DNA of 64,000 nt. Source: Treponema vincentii F0403 (GTDB lineage Bacteria; Spirochaetota; Spirochaetia; Treponematales; Treponemataceae). Below, one piece after another: positions 1-8,437 of the stretch (within the stretch, counting starts at the first letter, position 1; each line of letters starts with the position of its first letter). The stretch is taken from NCBI RefSeq assembly GCF_000412995.1, contig NZ_KE332512.1, positions 616,697 through 680,696 on the forward strand, written 5' to 3'. Both the position numbers and the translations under genes were made by a program. The notes beneath the pieces were generated by a model, which saw only the letters and a program-made list of their open reading frames with translations, searched no databases and was not told where the DNA came from.

Positions 1-34
1 AATAGGTGTACCATGCGTTTGAAGCGGCAAACAT
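1..34 (-). CDS. mcsB: McsB protein-arginine kinase, first 11 residues only
   Basis: The reverse strand opens an ATG one base after the mcsA stop and reads MFAASNAWYTY before leaving the window. Position directly behind mcsA is where mcsB normally sits; McsB phosphorylates arginines on proteins destined for ClpC-ClpP. Identity rests on gene order and the near-zero spacing, since the kinase domain is outside the window. Confidence 0.6.
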   Translation of the reverse strand, partial: MFAASNAWYTY

Positions 35-35
35 G

Positions 36-566
36 CTAGGTTGAAACCTCCTGTTCTTTTATCTTATCACGGAGATATGCCGCTAATTCGTATTCTTCAT
101 TCTCCACCGCTTTTTGAAGTTCTTCTTCAAGGCGGTGCAGCGAAAACGCCGTTTCCGAAAATGTTTCCAGCTGCGCGGGCAGACGTCCCGCATAGAAAAC
201 TTCGCCGGAACTTTCTTGCATGAGCTTTACTACGGTATCACGGAAATAAAAAAAACAGCGGGGACAGCCGAGCATTTTTTTTTCTTTGACGCGGCTGAGC
301 GGAGTTCCGCAGTCGGGACATACTACCGGACGAACGCTTTCGGCAGCTTCTCCCGAACCGCCTTTTTGAGGCAAAAGGCCGTCAAAAATTGCTTTGAGTG
401 AAAGATGCATTTTCCGGTCATCGGAATAAAGGTGATGCTTTTTAGCGCACGCCCTGCAAAGATACAGTTCTTTAGCCTTTCCGTCTATAATCTGCCGCAC
501 AAGCATAGAAGCGCCGTGCTTTCCGCATATCTGACATATCATGCTGCGTTCCTCGTATTTACCCAA
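36..566 (-). CDS. mcsA: McsA-like zinc-finger/UVR-motif activator of McsB
   Basis: 176 residues. Two zinc-binding clusters are visible: CQIC...CRAC near residues 11-40 and CPDC...CPRC near 83-103, followed by a C-terminal UVR-type helix pair (EELQKAVENEEYELAAYLRDKIKEQE, about 146-172). This is the McsA layout; McsA activates the McsB arginine kinase in protein quality control. Start chosen as TTG at 566 because AAGGAG lies 7 bases upstream; an ATG at 542 is a possible alternative. The stop is one base from the mcsB start, so the two should be translated together. No CtsR repressor gene is visible between the promoter and mcsA. Confidence 0.85.
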   Translation of the reverse strand: MGKYEERSMICQICGKHGASMLVRQIIDGKAKELYLCRACAKKHHLYSDDRKMHLSLKAIFDGLLPQKGGSGEAAESVRPVVCPDCGTPLSRVKEKKMLGCPRCFFYFRDTVVKLMQESSGEVFYAGRLPAQLETFSETAFSLHRLEEELQKAVENEEYELAAYLRDKIKEQEVST

Positions 567-596
567 GGTTTTCTCCTTTCCGTATACATTGCCCGA

Positions 597-625
597 ATCA
601 TACAGACAATGATTGATAAAATCAA
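597..625 (-). promoter_or_regulatory. Promoter for mcsA-mcsB
   Basis: On the minus strand TTGATT (625-620), a 17-base spacer and TATGAT (602-597) make a good sigma-70-type promoter 31 bases before the TTG start of mcsA. Confidence 0.6.
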
Positions 626-637
626 GGACACAGCAAT

Positions 638-680
638 AGGGAACCTCTAAAAACTTCAGTTTTTAGAGGTTTTCCTTAGA
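638..680. repeat. Family B hairpin repeat (CTCTAAAAACT / AGTTTTTAGAG)
   Basis: A short hairpin with arms AACCTCTAAAAACT and AGTTTTTAGAGGTT, followed by the conserved tail CCTTAGATGTAATTTGCGATG. The same hairpin recurs in at least six other places here, and the tail recurs near 7450 and 20817. On the plus strand it lacks a clean U-tract, so a dispersed repeat is more likely than a simple terminator. Confidence 0.7.
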
Positions 681-713
681 TGTAATTTGCGATGTTTGCT
701 TGTAGGAGCTGCA

Positions 714-1817
714 ATGCGCGGGGTTGTCTTTTTCATAGTCCCTGTATATACTGTTTCAATGCTTTTTTATTTATCGGGGCTTCTTTCTTCATTTTATGGC
801 CCTATGCGGCTTTTACAGTCATATCTTGTCCTTATTTCAATTGCATTTTACGTTGGATTTTTTTTAACGGTATTTATCTTACCGCGCTTTTATGCCCGTT
901 TGCCGAAAGACAGAGGAAAGGAATTCGGTATCTCTCCTGAGGCGGCAAAGGGAAAGCCGACCGGCGGCGGCGTTGTCTTTATTACGATATTTGTCGTGAT
1001 GATTTTCCTGCTGATTATTCCTTCCGGTACGCAAATCGCCGTGCTAATGTTAACATGGCTCGTAATGCTCACAGGGTACCTTGACGATCGCTCGGTTATC
1101 CCTTGGGGGGAATACCGGAAAGGGGCATTGGATTTAGTGCTGTCGCTGATTACCACAGCAGTGCTTTTTCATTGGTATTTTGACGATTCCATCTCTTATT
1201 GGATTCCGTTTATGAGCCAAAGCATTTCAGTACATCCTGCGGTATTTTTTACCGTATCGGTTTTGATTTTATGGTTTTCCATCAATACGACGAATTGTAC
1301 CGATGGGGTGGACGGACTTTCCGGCACGCTCATTTTAATGGCGCTTATTTCACTCGGTATGGTGTTTTACTTTATTATCGGAAACGTAAAAGTTTCGGAA
1401 TACCTGCTTATTCCTCATCGTGTGGACGGTGCGCAATGGGCGCTGATATGTTTCAGCCTTTCAGGCGTGCTGATGGGATACCTCTGGCACAATGCCTATC
1501 CGAGCAAGGTGATGATGGGGGATGCGGGGTCCCGCGCGCTCGGCTTTTTTATCGGCGTATTGGTTATTATCTCCGGTAATCCCTTCCTGCTGCTGATGAC
1601 CAGCGGGATGATTTTGCTGAACGGCGGCGCAGGCTTGGTAAAAGTCGCACTGCTGCGTTTTTTCCATATCCGTATTTTTCGGAACATCCGCTTTCCGCTC
1701 CATGATCACATGCGGAAAAACCTTCAATGGTCGTCAACGCAGGTATTGATCAAATTTCTGATTTTACAGCTGCTTATCACGCTTGCCGTATTTGCCGTCC
1801 TGTTCAAAATCCGTTAA
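714..1817 (+). CDS. mraY: MraY-type phospho-N-acetylmuramoyl-pentapeptide transferase
   Basis: 367 residues with about ten hydrophobic segments. Family motifs in order: GKPTGGG (about 80-86), an Asp pair in GYLDD (about 124), NCTDGVDGL (194-202), KVMMGDAGS (about 265-273) and LHDHMRK (about 329-335). These mark the polyprenyl-phosphate GlcNAc/MurNAc-1-phosphate transferase superfamily; length and the C-terminal His motif fit MraY, which makes lipid I from UDP-MurNAc-pentapeptide and undecaprenyl phosphate at the inner membrane. A WecA-like transferase is the alternative. Start chosen at ATG 714 because GGAG lies 6 bases upstream. It stands apart from any mur cluster. Confidence 0.8.
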   Translation: MRGVVFFIVPVYTVSMLFYLSGLLSSFYGPMRLLQSYLVLISIAFYVGFFLTVFILPRFYARLPKDRGKEFGISPEAAKGKPTGGGVVFITIFVVMIFLLIIPSGTQIAVLMLTWLVMLTGYLDDRSVIPWGEYRKGALDLVLSLITTAVLFHWYFDDSISYWIPFMSQSISVHPAVFFTVSVLILWFSINTTNCTDGVDGLSGTLILMALISLGMVFYFIIGNVKVSEYLLIPHRVDGAQWALICFSLSGVLMGYLWHNAYPSKVMMGDAGSRALGFFIGVLVIISGNPFLLLMTSGMILLNGGAGLVKVALLRFFHIRIFRNIRFPLHDHMRKNLQWSSTQVLIKFLILQLLITLAVFAVLFKIR

Positions 1818-1844
1818 CTGTTTTTTTCGATAGTCTGATAGCCC

Positions 1845-2576
1845 ATGTGCGATACATACAATGCGGAACCGGCCGCAGGAGATGATGAGCCGCTGTTTAT
1901 ACGCAGCCGAGCGCTTATCGGCACGGAAGGTATCGAGCGGCTCCGCAAGCTGCGGGTGGCGGTATTCGGAATAGGCGGAGTGGGAGGGTATACGGTTGAA
2001 GCCCTTGCCCGCGCAGGTGTCGGAACGCTGTACTTAATCGACGGCGACAGGGTCAGCCCTTCAAATCTTAACCGGCAGCTCTACGCGCTCCATTCCACTG
2101 TGGGGCAATATAAAACTGCTGCCGCGGCTGCGCGTATCGCCGACATAAACCCTGCCTGTACGGTTCATCAGATTATACGCCATATACTGCCCGATGCGGA
2201 CGGCTCTCTTTCTTTTTTACCTTTTTTATCGGACATCGATTTTATCGTCGATGCGGTGGACACTATTGCGCTCAAGGCGGCACTGGCAGCTGAGGCGGAA
2301 GCGCGCGGCATCCCAATCATAGCGGCGATGGGCTGCGGGAATAAGCTCCGCGCGGATTTGTTTCAATTTGCAGACATTTACGGCACTTCCGTTTGTCCCT
2401 TGTGTAAAACCATGCGAGGGCTGCTTAAAAAACGGGGTATAAAAAAACTGCGGGTGCTGTATTCGCAGGAAGTGCCTACAGCCCGCAGCCGTCCGCCAAG
2501 CTCGGTTTCGTGGGTGCCTGCCGCCGCCGGTATTTTGCTTGCAGGCGACTTACTCAGTCAAGTGCTGCAATATTAA
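1845..2576 (+). CDS. tcdA: TcdA-like tRNA threonylcarbamoyladenosine dehydratase (ThiF/MoeB fold)
   Basis: 243 residues. The N-terminal half has the E1-like nucleotide-binding motif VAVFGIGGVGGYTVEALARAGVG (about 40-62) and the family signature DGDRVSPSNLNRQL. The C-terminal CPLCKTMRGLLKKRGI and SSVSWVPAAAGILLAGDLL segments match TcdA (CsdL/YgdL), which uses ATP to cyclise t6A37 of tRNA to ct6A. MoeB/ThiF sulphur-carrier activators share the fold, but no ThiS/MoaD gene is near. It starts 27 bases after the mraY stop and probably shares its transcript. It converges on the OmpA-domain gene with 28 bases between stops. Confidence 0.85.
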   Translation: MCDTYNAEPAAGDDEPLFIRSRALIGTEGIERLRKLRVAVFGIGGVGGYTVEALARAGVGTLYLIDGDRVSPSNLNRQLYALHSTVGQYKTAAAAARIADINPACTVHQIIRHILPDADGSLSFLPFLSDIDFIVDAVDTIALKAALAAEAEARGIPIIAAMGCGNKLRADLFQFADIYGTSVCPLCKTMRGLLKKRGIKKLRVLYSQEVPTARSRPPSSVSWVPAAAGILLAGDLLSQVLQY

Positions 2577-2604
2577 GCGTTGCAGTATTGAGCCCCCATC
2601 ATCC

Positions 2605-3909
2605 TCATTTTTCCAACACGGTAATTTCAACGCGGCGGTTCCTCGCCTTATTAGCTTCCGTAGTATTAGGCGCAATCGGTTTTTCCGCACCGAAACCGCG
2701 CGTAAAAATATGGTGTTTTTCCCTGACGCCGAGTTCTATCAGGTAATTTGCAACAGCCGATGCCCGCTGTTCGGAAAGCACTTGCCGGTCTTCGGCTCTG
2801 CCTGCCAGTGCGGTATGTCCCGAAATCAAGAGCTCATAATCGGGGTATGAGGCCAGTATGTTCCCTATTTTTTTCAGTTTTTCTTTTTCTGCCGGAAGGA
2901 GACGCGCCGAATCCGGTTCAAATTGAATATTTTCAAGACTGATAGTAATACCTTCATCGGTTCTTTCTACGGTAGTATTCGGAATACCCATATCGCGGAT
3001 ATTTTTATCCAGTATTTCTACTATTTTTTCCTTATCCATACGCTGAAGGAGCGTTAGTTCCGCCTTTGCGGTACCCCGATATTCTATTACCGCTCCGGTG
3101 TTCAATTCCATCAATATGGTAAACACTTCGTCGTAGTAAGGCAGTATGCCTGCTTGATTATCCCAATAGAGGCGCTGTTTTGAATACCCCATCGTGCGGA
3201 CGGGATACAGCATCGGCAGCGTTGCGCTTCCGTTTCTTCCGTTCCGGATATTGTTCAACGGAATATCGTAATAGAGGTCATAATTTACTTCTATTAACTG
3301 ATATGTTTTTCCTTCCCGTTCGGCAGGCCCTTGGTAGGTATAGGTAACGTCAATAGGAACGACAAAGGGCTTTTGAATATTAAAGTTATCCCGCAGGTCA
3401 TGTGCTTCGCTTGCAGAATGCCGCCAACTTTCTCCTTTTTGTACATCATGTTGAGGAAAAACCGGAACATTCCGTACTACCGGCATAAAATACTGTTCGT
3501 CGATAGTATAAATACCCAATTCATCTCTGCGGAATACGCTGGGGTATTCGCGCCCCCATGAGAACGTCCGGTTGCTGTTTTGCTCGCTTGTCATAAAAGT
3601 ACAGGTATGGAGAGCAGAGGCTGGTTTTCCACTTTCCGCCGGTTGGACGTCCGACACTTCGACGGTAACGCGGTTAGTAATATAAGCCTGATGTGCAAAC
3701 CGTCCGTTCAAGTACACGTCTTCGGTAACCGTAGAATTAATGCGGTAAGTATCGCCGTCTTTAAAATTGAAACGGAAGATTTCGGCATACAGAGGGAAAA
3801 AACCGCCTATTACGAAAAAAAGGCCTAAAAAAAGCACGCATACAACATGCTTGCGAGGGAATTTTTTAAACCTATTCATACTATGGGAAAAAGAAAAAAA
3901 TAATCGCAT
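2605..3909 (-). CDS. OmpA-domain outer-membrane/periplasmic protein
   Basis: 434 residues. A hydrophobic export signal (VVCVLFLGLFFVIGGFFPLYA, about residues 22-42) is followed by about 280 residues of mainly beta-type sequence I do not recognise. A clear OmpA C-terminal domain follows (about 325-434), including ISGHTALAGRAEDRQVLSEQRASAV and NRRVEITVLEK, which in this family grips peptidoglycan. Expected role: tethering the outer membrane or a surface complex to the cell wall. Start uncertain: ATG 3909 and ATG 3876 both lack a good ribosome site. Confidence 0.8.
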   Translation of the reverse strand: MRLFFSFSHSMNRFKKFPRKHVVCVLFLGLFFVIGGFFPLYAEIFRFNFKDGDTYRINSTVTEDVYLNGRFAHQAYITNRVTVEVSDVQPAESGKPASALHTCTFMTSEQNSNRTFSWGREYPSVFRRDELGIYTIDEQYFMPVVRNVPVFPQHDVQKGESWRHSASEAHDLRDNFNIQKPFVVPIDVTYTYQGPAEREGKTYQLIEVNYDLYYDIPLNNIRNGRNGSATLPMLYPVRTMGYSKQRLYWDNQAGILPYYDEVFTILMELNTGAVIEYRGTAKAELTLLQRMDKEKIVEILDKNIRDMGIPNTTVERTDEGITISLENIQFEPDSARLLPAEKEKLKKIGNILASYPDYELLISGHTALAGRAEDRQVLSEQRASAVANYLIELGVREKHHIFTRGFGAEKPIAPNTTEANKARNRRVEITVLEK

Positions 3910-4034
3910 ACCGGTACCGTAATATTTTCATAATTTTTTGTAAATATGTAACCTTTCTTTTTTCGTCTGTTTAAGTGGTGTATATTGCGATACGTGCTAT
4001 CAAAAGTGTATTCAATGTACCTCCTTTACAGTTG

Positions 4035-4080
4035 CCCTGTAGGATTTTTTCCTCCTTTTGCCTACAGGGTTTTTTCTTTT
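4035..4080 (+). terminator. Hairpin with T-tract and C-rich loop; possible small RNA end
   Basis: Perfect 9-bp stem CCCTGTAGG (4035-4043) / CCTACAGGG (4061-4069) followed by TTTTTTCTTTT. The 17-base loop contains TTTTTTCCTCCTTTT. No plus-strand gene ends here (the neighbouring OmpA-domain gene reads leftward), so the hairpin terminates something else, possibly a short untranslated RNA starting near 3990. Confidence 0.6.
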
Positions 4081-4247
4081 AAAAATCACAACCGATCCGG
4101 TGCTCTATGAAGGGCATTTAATCTCTCCTCATAAATAAACTACAGGACATCTCTAAAAACCGATTTATAAGGGCGTTATTAAAAAGTCGATTCCTTTAAA
4201 TAAGGTACATTTTGCATCGAAATAGTACGTTTAAAAGTTGTACGGTC

Positions 4248-4276
4248 TTTAAAAAGCGGCAAAAGTACGATATAAT
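4248..4276 (+). promoter_or_regulatory. Promoter for tpiA
   Basis: TTTAAA (4248-4253), 17-base spacer, perfect TATAAT (4271-4276), 83 bases before the tpiA start. Confidence 0.5.
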
Positions 4277-4359
4277 AGAAATATGCTTATTAATTGGGGG
4301 AATTGACCGGCATTTCTCAATTGTTGAAACATCCTTCAAAAGTTTTTATAGGAGATAGT

Positions 4360-5109
4360 ATGCGTAAATATTTTATTGCAGGTAACTGGAAAATGCACAA
4401 AACCAAGGGGGAAGCTGTCGCTCTGGCAAAAGGCGTTGTGGAAGCTGTCAAAGGCGGAAAACACAAATACATGATTGCACCGTCGTTTACAGCCCTCGAT
4501 GCCGTTTCACCGATAGTCAAGGGAACTAACGTTTTGCTCGGAGCGCAGAATATGAGCACCGATGAACAAGGCGCACATACGGGTGAGGTATCTGTATTGC
4601 AGCTTAAAGACCTCGGTGTACAGGTTGTTATTCTCGGCCATTCGGAGCGGCGCCATATTTACGGAGAAACCGATGCAATGATCAATAAAAAAGTGCGGCT
4701 TGCATTGCAGCACGGGCTGGAAGTCATTCTATGCGTCGGCGAACTGCTGGAAGAACGTGAAGCCGGTCATGCAGAGGCTGTCTGTGCTTCGCAAACCGAA
4801 AAAGGTTTAGAAGGCGTAAGTGCACAGGAACTTGCACGGGTTACCATTGCGTATGAGCCGGTATGGGCAATCGGTACCGGAAAAACGGCAACCCCGGAAG
4901 ATGCCGATGCAATCCATGCGCATATCCGGTCGGTTATTGCGGACTTATATGGAAAGGCCGCTGCCGATGCAATCGTTATTCAATACGGTGGTTCGATGAA
5001 GGCGGAAAATGCTAAAGCCTTACTTGCCAAAGAGAATATCGATGGAGGTTTAATCGGCGGCGCCGCCCTTAAAGCCGAAACCTTCGCCCCGATCGCTCTT
5101 TGTGAATAA
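4360..5109 (+). CDS. tpiA: Triosephosphate isomerase
   Basis: 249 residues, the usual length for the enzyme that interconverts dihydroxyacetone phosphate and glyceraldehyde 3-phosphate in glycolysis. Visible active-site segments: NWKMHK at the N-terminus (catalytic Lys), GHSERR (catalytic His), AYEPVWAIGTGKTATPEDA (catalytic Glu and the mobile loop), and the phosphate-binding GGSMKAENA and GGLIGGAAL. Start chosen at ATG 4360, with AGGAG 6 bases upstream; the reading frame extends further upstream without another ribosome site. Confidence 0.97.
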   Translation: MRKYFIAGNWKMHKTKGEAVALAKGVVEAVKGGKHKYMIAPSFTALDAVSPIVKGTNVLLGAQNMSTDEQGAHTGEVSVLQLKDLGVQVVILGHSERRHIYGETDAMINKKVRLALQHGLEVILCVGELLEEREAGHAEAVCASQTEKGLEGVSAQELARVTIAYEPVWAIGTGKTATPEDADAIHAHIRSVIADLYGKAAADAIVIQYGGSMKAENAKALLAKENIDGGLIGGAALKAETFAPIALCE

Positions 5110-5162
5110 CGCGGAACAAGGCAACCGTACCGCTACTATTTTCAAACGGGTGTTTTCTTTTT

Positions 5163-5352
5163 CATTCGAAATTTTGTTAAAAATTTCGAATGGTTTATTT
5201 TAGAAGAAGGGCAACCGCATCAGGTAGGATAGATAAAAATCGCGGAAAAATTGAGACTATGAGACCATTTGAACCGCGAAGAGGTTCAACTCTGGTCGAA
5301 TAGTCTCAATTTTTCCGCGGGCTTGTTAAAAAAATGCCTGATGCGGTTGCCC
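5163..5352. repeat. Family A palindromic element, copy 1 (inverted orientation)
   Basis: Outer arms of 16 bp, GGGCAACCGCATCAGG (5209-5224) and CCTGATGCGGTTGCCC (5337-5352), enclose inner arms of 20 bp (5241-5260 and 5300-5319) and a central GAACC/GGTTC hairpin. An accessory hairpin CATTCGAAATTTT / AAAATTTCGAATG (5163-5192) lies on the left. Copies 2 and 3 carry the accessory hairpin on the other side, and the centre here is the reverse complement of theirs. No reading frame inside. Confidence 0.8.
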
Positions 5353-5427
5353 TGAACAGTTGATATTGCAAAGAACAACTTTTCCATATATACTGAATTT
5401 CGTTATTACTTTATAGGAGGATCTATA

Positions 5428-5787
5428 ATGAACAAGAAAATCCTTGCGCTGTGCGCATTTATGCTGCTTGCTGTTGTCCTGTCCGCACAGACTGTGCAGC
5501 CTAAAAAGCAAAAAATTAAGGTTGAAGGGCGCGCAAATGCCTCCCTTTATATGACCGAAATTTACAAGACCGATAACTGGGCTGAATACTATTGTGTATA
5601 CGAAGAAGATAAGAATACGTTTGACGAAAATGAAGCGGAAAAAGTCATGTACGAATTCTTTTCAAATTACAAACGGGATAATGCCTTTTCTTCCGTCGAA
5701 GTTGAAGATTTAAAGGGTGCTACCACCGGACAAAAAACAACAACGATGGAAAAACGCGTCATTTTCCGTCATGTAAACAAACGGTAG
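5428..5787 (+). CDS. Small exported protein of unknown function
   Basis: 119 residues with a clear signal peptide (MNKKILALCAFMLLAVVLSAQ, cleavage after about residue 20). The mature part is about 98 residues, charged, with no cysteine pair and no family I recognise. AGGAGG sits 9 bases before the ATG, a strong site. It stands alone between a family A palindrome and the nucleotidyltransferase. Probably periplasmic. Confidence 0.7.
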   Translation: MNKKILALCAFMLLAVVLSAQTVQPKKQKIKVEGRANASLYMTEIYKTDNWAEYYCVYEEDKNTFDENEAEKVMYEFFSNYKRDNAFSSVEVEDLKGATTGQKTTTMEKRVIFRHVNKR

Positions 5788-5920
5788 ACACCTATCCGTT
5801 TTAATGTATTTATAGCGTGGTTAATGATTTTTCGAGACGCTGATTAATCCTGAAGCGGGTTAATCGGCGTTTCCTTTAAGGCGCTCATGTATAAATTGTA
5901 TAAATTATGGAGGTACAGAA

Positions 5921-6838
5921 ATGAAGCCTACACTGTTGGTTTTAGCAGGGGGAATGGGAAGCCGTTACGGCGGCGTTAAACAAATAGATGCGGTTGGAAT
6001 GCACAATGAAACCCTACTCGATTATGCAGTATATGACGCAGTGCATAACGGGTTCGGCAAAGTGGTGTTCGTCATTAGAAAAGATATTGAAACCGATTTT
6101 CGTGCTCGTTTATTTGACCGCATTGCCCGTAATTGCGATGCGGAGTATCTCTTCCAATCCATTGATTCTCTTATTGATCCCAAGATACTGCCGCAGGCGG
6201 TAAACCGTAAAAAGCCGTGGGGCACCATCCATGCCGTATTATGTGCCGAAGATTCCGTTAAGGCTCCCTTTGCTATCATTAATGCGGATGACTATTACGG
6301 GCGCAAGGCATACAAAACGATGGCCGGACACTTATCGGCGTTGGATACCTATTCCCCAAATCATGCAATGGTCGGCTATATTCTGAAAAACACCATGAGC
6401 GAATCCGGTTCCGTATCGCGGGGCGTATGCAAGGTTGACAACGGAATGCTGGTTTCCATGAAAGAGCATACCAAGATTTCCTACGGTGAAGAAAACGGTA
6501 AACGAGTCATTCTTTCTCAGCTTGAAGACGGCACGGTGCATCTGACCGGTGAAGAAACCGTTTCTATGAATCTGTTCGGGTTTAGTCTTAAAGCGTTTGA
6601 GGGTTTTCACACATTTTTTGAAGAATTTATCAAAAAGAACATTGCGAGCGAAAAAGCCGAATGTCTGCTGCCGGAAGGCGCCAGTATGCTGGTTACGAAG
6701 GGGCTCGGTTCAATTAAATGTTATACCACCGATGAACGATGGTTCGGCATGACTTATCCCGAAGACCGCGAAATCGTAAAAAAAGAGATAGCGCAAAAAA
6801 TTAAAGAAAACTATTATCCCGAATTTCTTTGGAAATAA
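5921..6838 (+). CDS. Nucleotidyltransferase (sugar-1-phosphate type)
   Basis: 305 residues. The N-terminal LVLAGGMGSRYGGVKQIDAV is the nucleotide-binding signature of the NTP-transferase fold, and VINADDYYG (about 115-123) supplies the metal-binding acidic pair. The family joins a sugar or alcohol phosphate to NMP. The substrate cannot be read from the sequence and there is no pathway neighbour. GGAGG lies upstream of the ATG with normal spacing. Confidence 0.8.
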   Translation: MKPTLLVLAGGMGSRYGGVKQIDAVGMHNETLLDYAVYDAVHNGFGKVVFVIRKDIETDFRARLFDRIARNCDAEYLFQSIDSLIDPKILPQAVNRKKPWGTIHAVLCAEDSVKAPFAIINADDYYGRKAYKTMAGHLSALDTYSPNHAMVGYILKNTMSESGSVSRGVCKVDNGMLVSMKEHTKISYGEENGKRVILSQLEDGTVHLTGEETVSMNLFGFSLKAFEGFHTFFEEFIKKNIASEKAECLLPEGASMLVTKGLGSIKCYTTDERWFGMTYPEDREIVKKEIAQKIKENYYPEFLWK

Positions 6839-6883
6839 CATATCGTAAGCAGACAGCTGCCGTTTAAGCAACGCTTATCATTA

Positions 6884-6922
6884 ATTCTTGTAAGTTATTA
6901 CAGTGTAATAACTTACAAGAAT
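6884..6922. repeat. 39-bp perfect palindrome
   Basis: Arms 6884-6902 and 6904-6922 are exact reverse complements (19 bp each) around one central G. It lies 46 bases after the nucleotidyltransferase stop but has no T-tract on either strand, so it is not a standard terminator. The remainder of 6839-7157 holds nothing I can identify. Confidence 0.8.
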
Positions 6923-7157
6923 ACGAAACGGGTAATCGAAATTAAAAACTAACCGTGTATCCTTAAAAATACTGCTGCGCAAGAAACTTTTTGCAGCAAA
7001 TAGTATGAATACTTCTCTATTCCTAAAAACAGTGCCGTTCATACTATAATTTTGTTTTTGCAGGCGGTATTTTGCATAAATATACCACCGAATTGTAATT
7101 TGCTGTTAACAGTATTGAGCAAACGCGTTATCGTGAATGCCTTACGGGACGGTGTGT

Positions 7158-7450
7158 ATGGTAGAGCTGAAAAATCTTAGTAAAACATATCATCTCACAA
7201 ATCATGTAATTGAAGCGATTAAAGACGTATCGCTTACGGTGAATGACGGTGAGATTTTTGGAGTTATCGGATATTCCTGAGCAGGGGAGTCTTCTCTTGT
7301 GCGGTGCGTTAATTTACTCGAAGTGCCCGATAGCGGGACTATTACGGTCAAACGCAAAGCACTGCAGTTTGCCATTCCGAATGACGGTACGAATATGAGC
7401 CGCGGTATAAAGCTTTTGGAATCGGCCGGTCTTATCGAAGTAAAGGTTCC
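7158..7450 (+). pseudogene. Remnant of metN (ATPase) joined to a metQ fragment
   Basis: ATG 7158 opens an ABC-ATPase N-terminus (MVELKNLSKTYHLTNHVIEA). In the Walker A region the expected G-x-x-G-x-G-K-S/T reads GYS-stop-AGESS: a TGA at 7278 replaces a glycine and the P-loop lysine is Glu. After NLLEVPDSGTITV the homology jumps to a piece resembling the methionine-binding lipoprotein MetQ (FAIPNDGTNMSRGIKLLESAGLIEVK). So metN lost most of its length, and metI and most of metQ are gone. The sequence then runs into the family B repeat tail (7447-7470). Non-functional. Confidence 0.75.
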
Positions 7451-7474
7451 CTTAGATTTAATTTGCTATGTATT

Positions 7475-8359
7475 ATGAACAAGACTGAACGAGAGCGCAT
7501 AACCGCACATATCCGCGAGGATCCTCCGTATATTGTTGCATTACGACGCCACTTTCATAGGCATCCGGAAATTGCAAAAGAGGAGTTTCATACTGCCGAA
7601 CGGATTGAAGCGGAACTCGATAAGATCGGTCTTGTTCATCGGCGTGTCGGAGAAACCGAGGTATATGCGGAAATCCAAGGGAAAAAACCCGGGAAGACGC
7701 TGGTAACCCCGTGCCGATATCGATGCCCTGCCTATTCAAGAGACGCATACCTGCGAATATATGTCAAGTATTCCGGGACGAATGCATGCCTGCGGGCACG
7801 ATGCTCATACGGCGTCTCTTATTGGTGCGGCACGGATTCTTGCTGCGTGCCGGTCGGCTCCGTGGTAGTAATGCCCGGTCCGAATAACGCGAGTGTCGAT
7901 TGGTTTAAGATAACGGTACATGGTGCGCCTGCGCACGTGTCGACGCCTCAGCTCGGTGTGGATGCCGTCTATATAGCAAGCCAGATTGTGGTTGCACTTC
8001 AAGCCCTTGTTACCCGTTGTACATCCCCAATGGATAATGTGCTTATCGGAGTAGGCAAGGTAACCGCAGGCGACGCTTACAATATTATCGCGCAAAAGGC
8101 CGAACCTACGGCTATTGAGGCCTTTGGACAAGAGCACGTAATAACGCAACGTAAACCCTCGCTCGGCGGCGATGATTTTGCCGAGTATATTCTTAAAGTA
8201 CCCGGCGTATATGCCTATATCGGCAGCGGTAATGCTGCCAGAAAAGAAACTACCGTAGCTCATCATGATTCGATGTTCGATATCGACGAAGACTGCCTAA
8301 CAACAGCAGTAACGTTGTACGTGCTTTATACATTGGATTATTTAACAGGAGCCGTATAA
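7475..8359 (+). pseudogene. Degraded M20-family amidohydrolase
   Basis: The N-terminus (RRHFHRHPEIAKEEFHTAERI) is typical of M20 amino-acid amidohydrolases. Near 7704 the frame shifts: the expected [12 protein letters not shown] and [20 protein letters not shown], which hold the metal ligands, are present only in another frame. Around 7860 a block is deleted. The lid (SVDWFKITVHGAPAHVSTPQ) and a shortened C-terminus (SLGGDDFAEY) are back in frame. The open frame of about 294 codons is short for the family (about 390) and has no usable active site. Such a hydrolase next to metNIQ is common; here both decayed together. Confidence 0.8.
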
Positions 8360-8437
8360 AACGAAAATCAGCAAACAAATACAAGCGAACCGATGCTTTG
8401 ACAAAAGCTTCTTTTTCCGCTATCGTTCCTGCCAACT

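Larger units (their letters stand above)
3910..4359. other. Gene-free region before tpiA
   Basis: Holds a strong hairpin with T-tract (4035-4080), one half of a family B repeat near 4143-4160 (CATCTCTAAAAACC without a good partner arm) and the tpiA promoter. No coding sequence is supportable. Confidence 0.6.

Noticed and set aside
7278-7280. TGA in the metN P-loop as a possible selenocysteine codon
   Set aside because: It replaces a P-loop glycine, the P-loop lysine is also changed, and the gene is truncated, so simple decay explains it.
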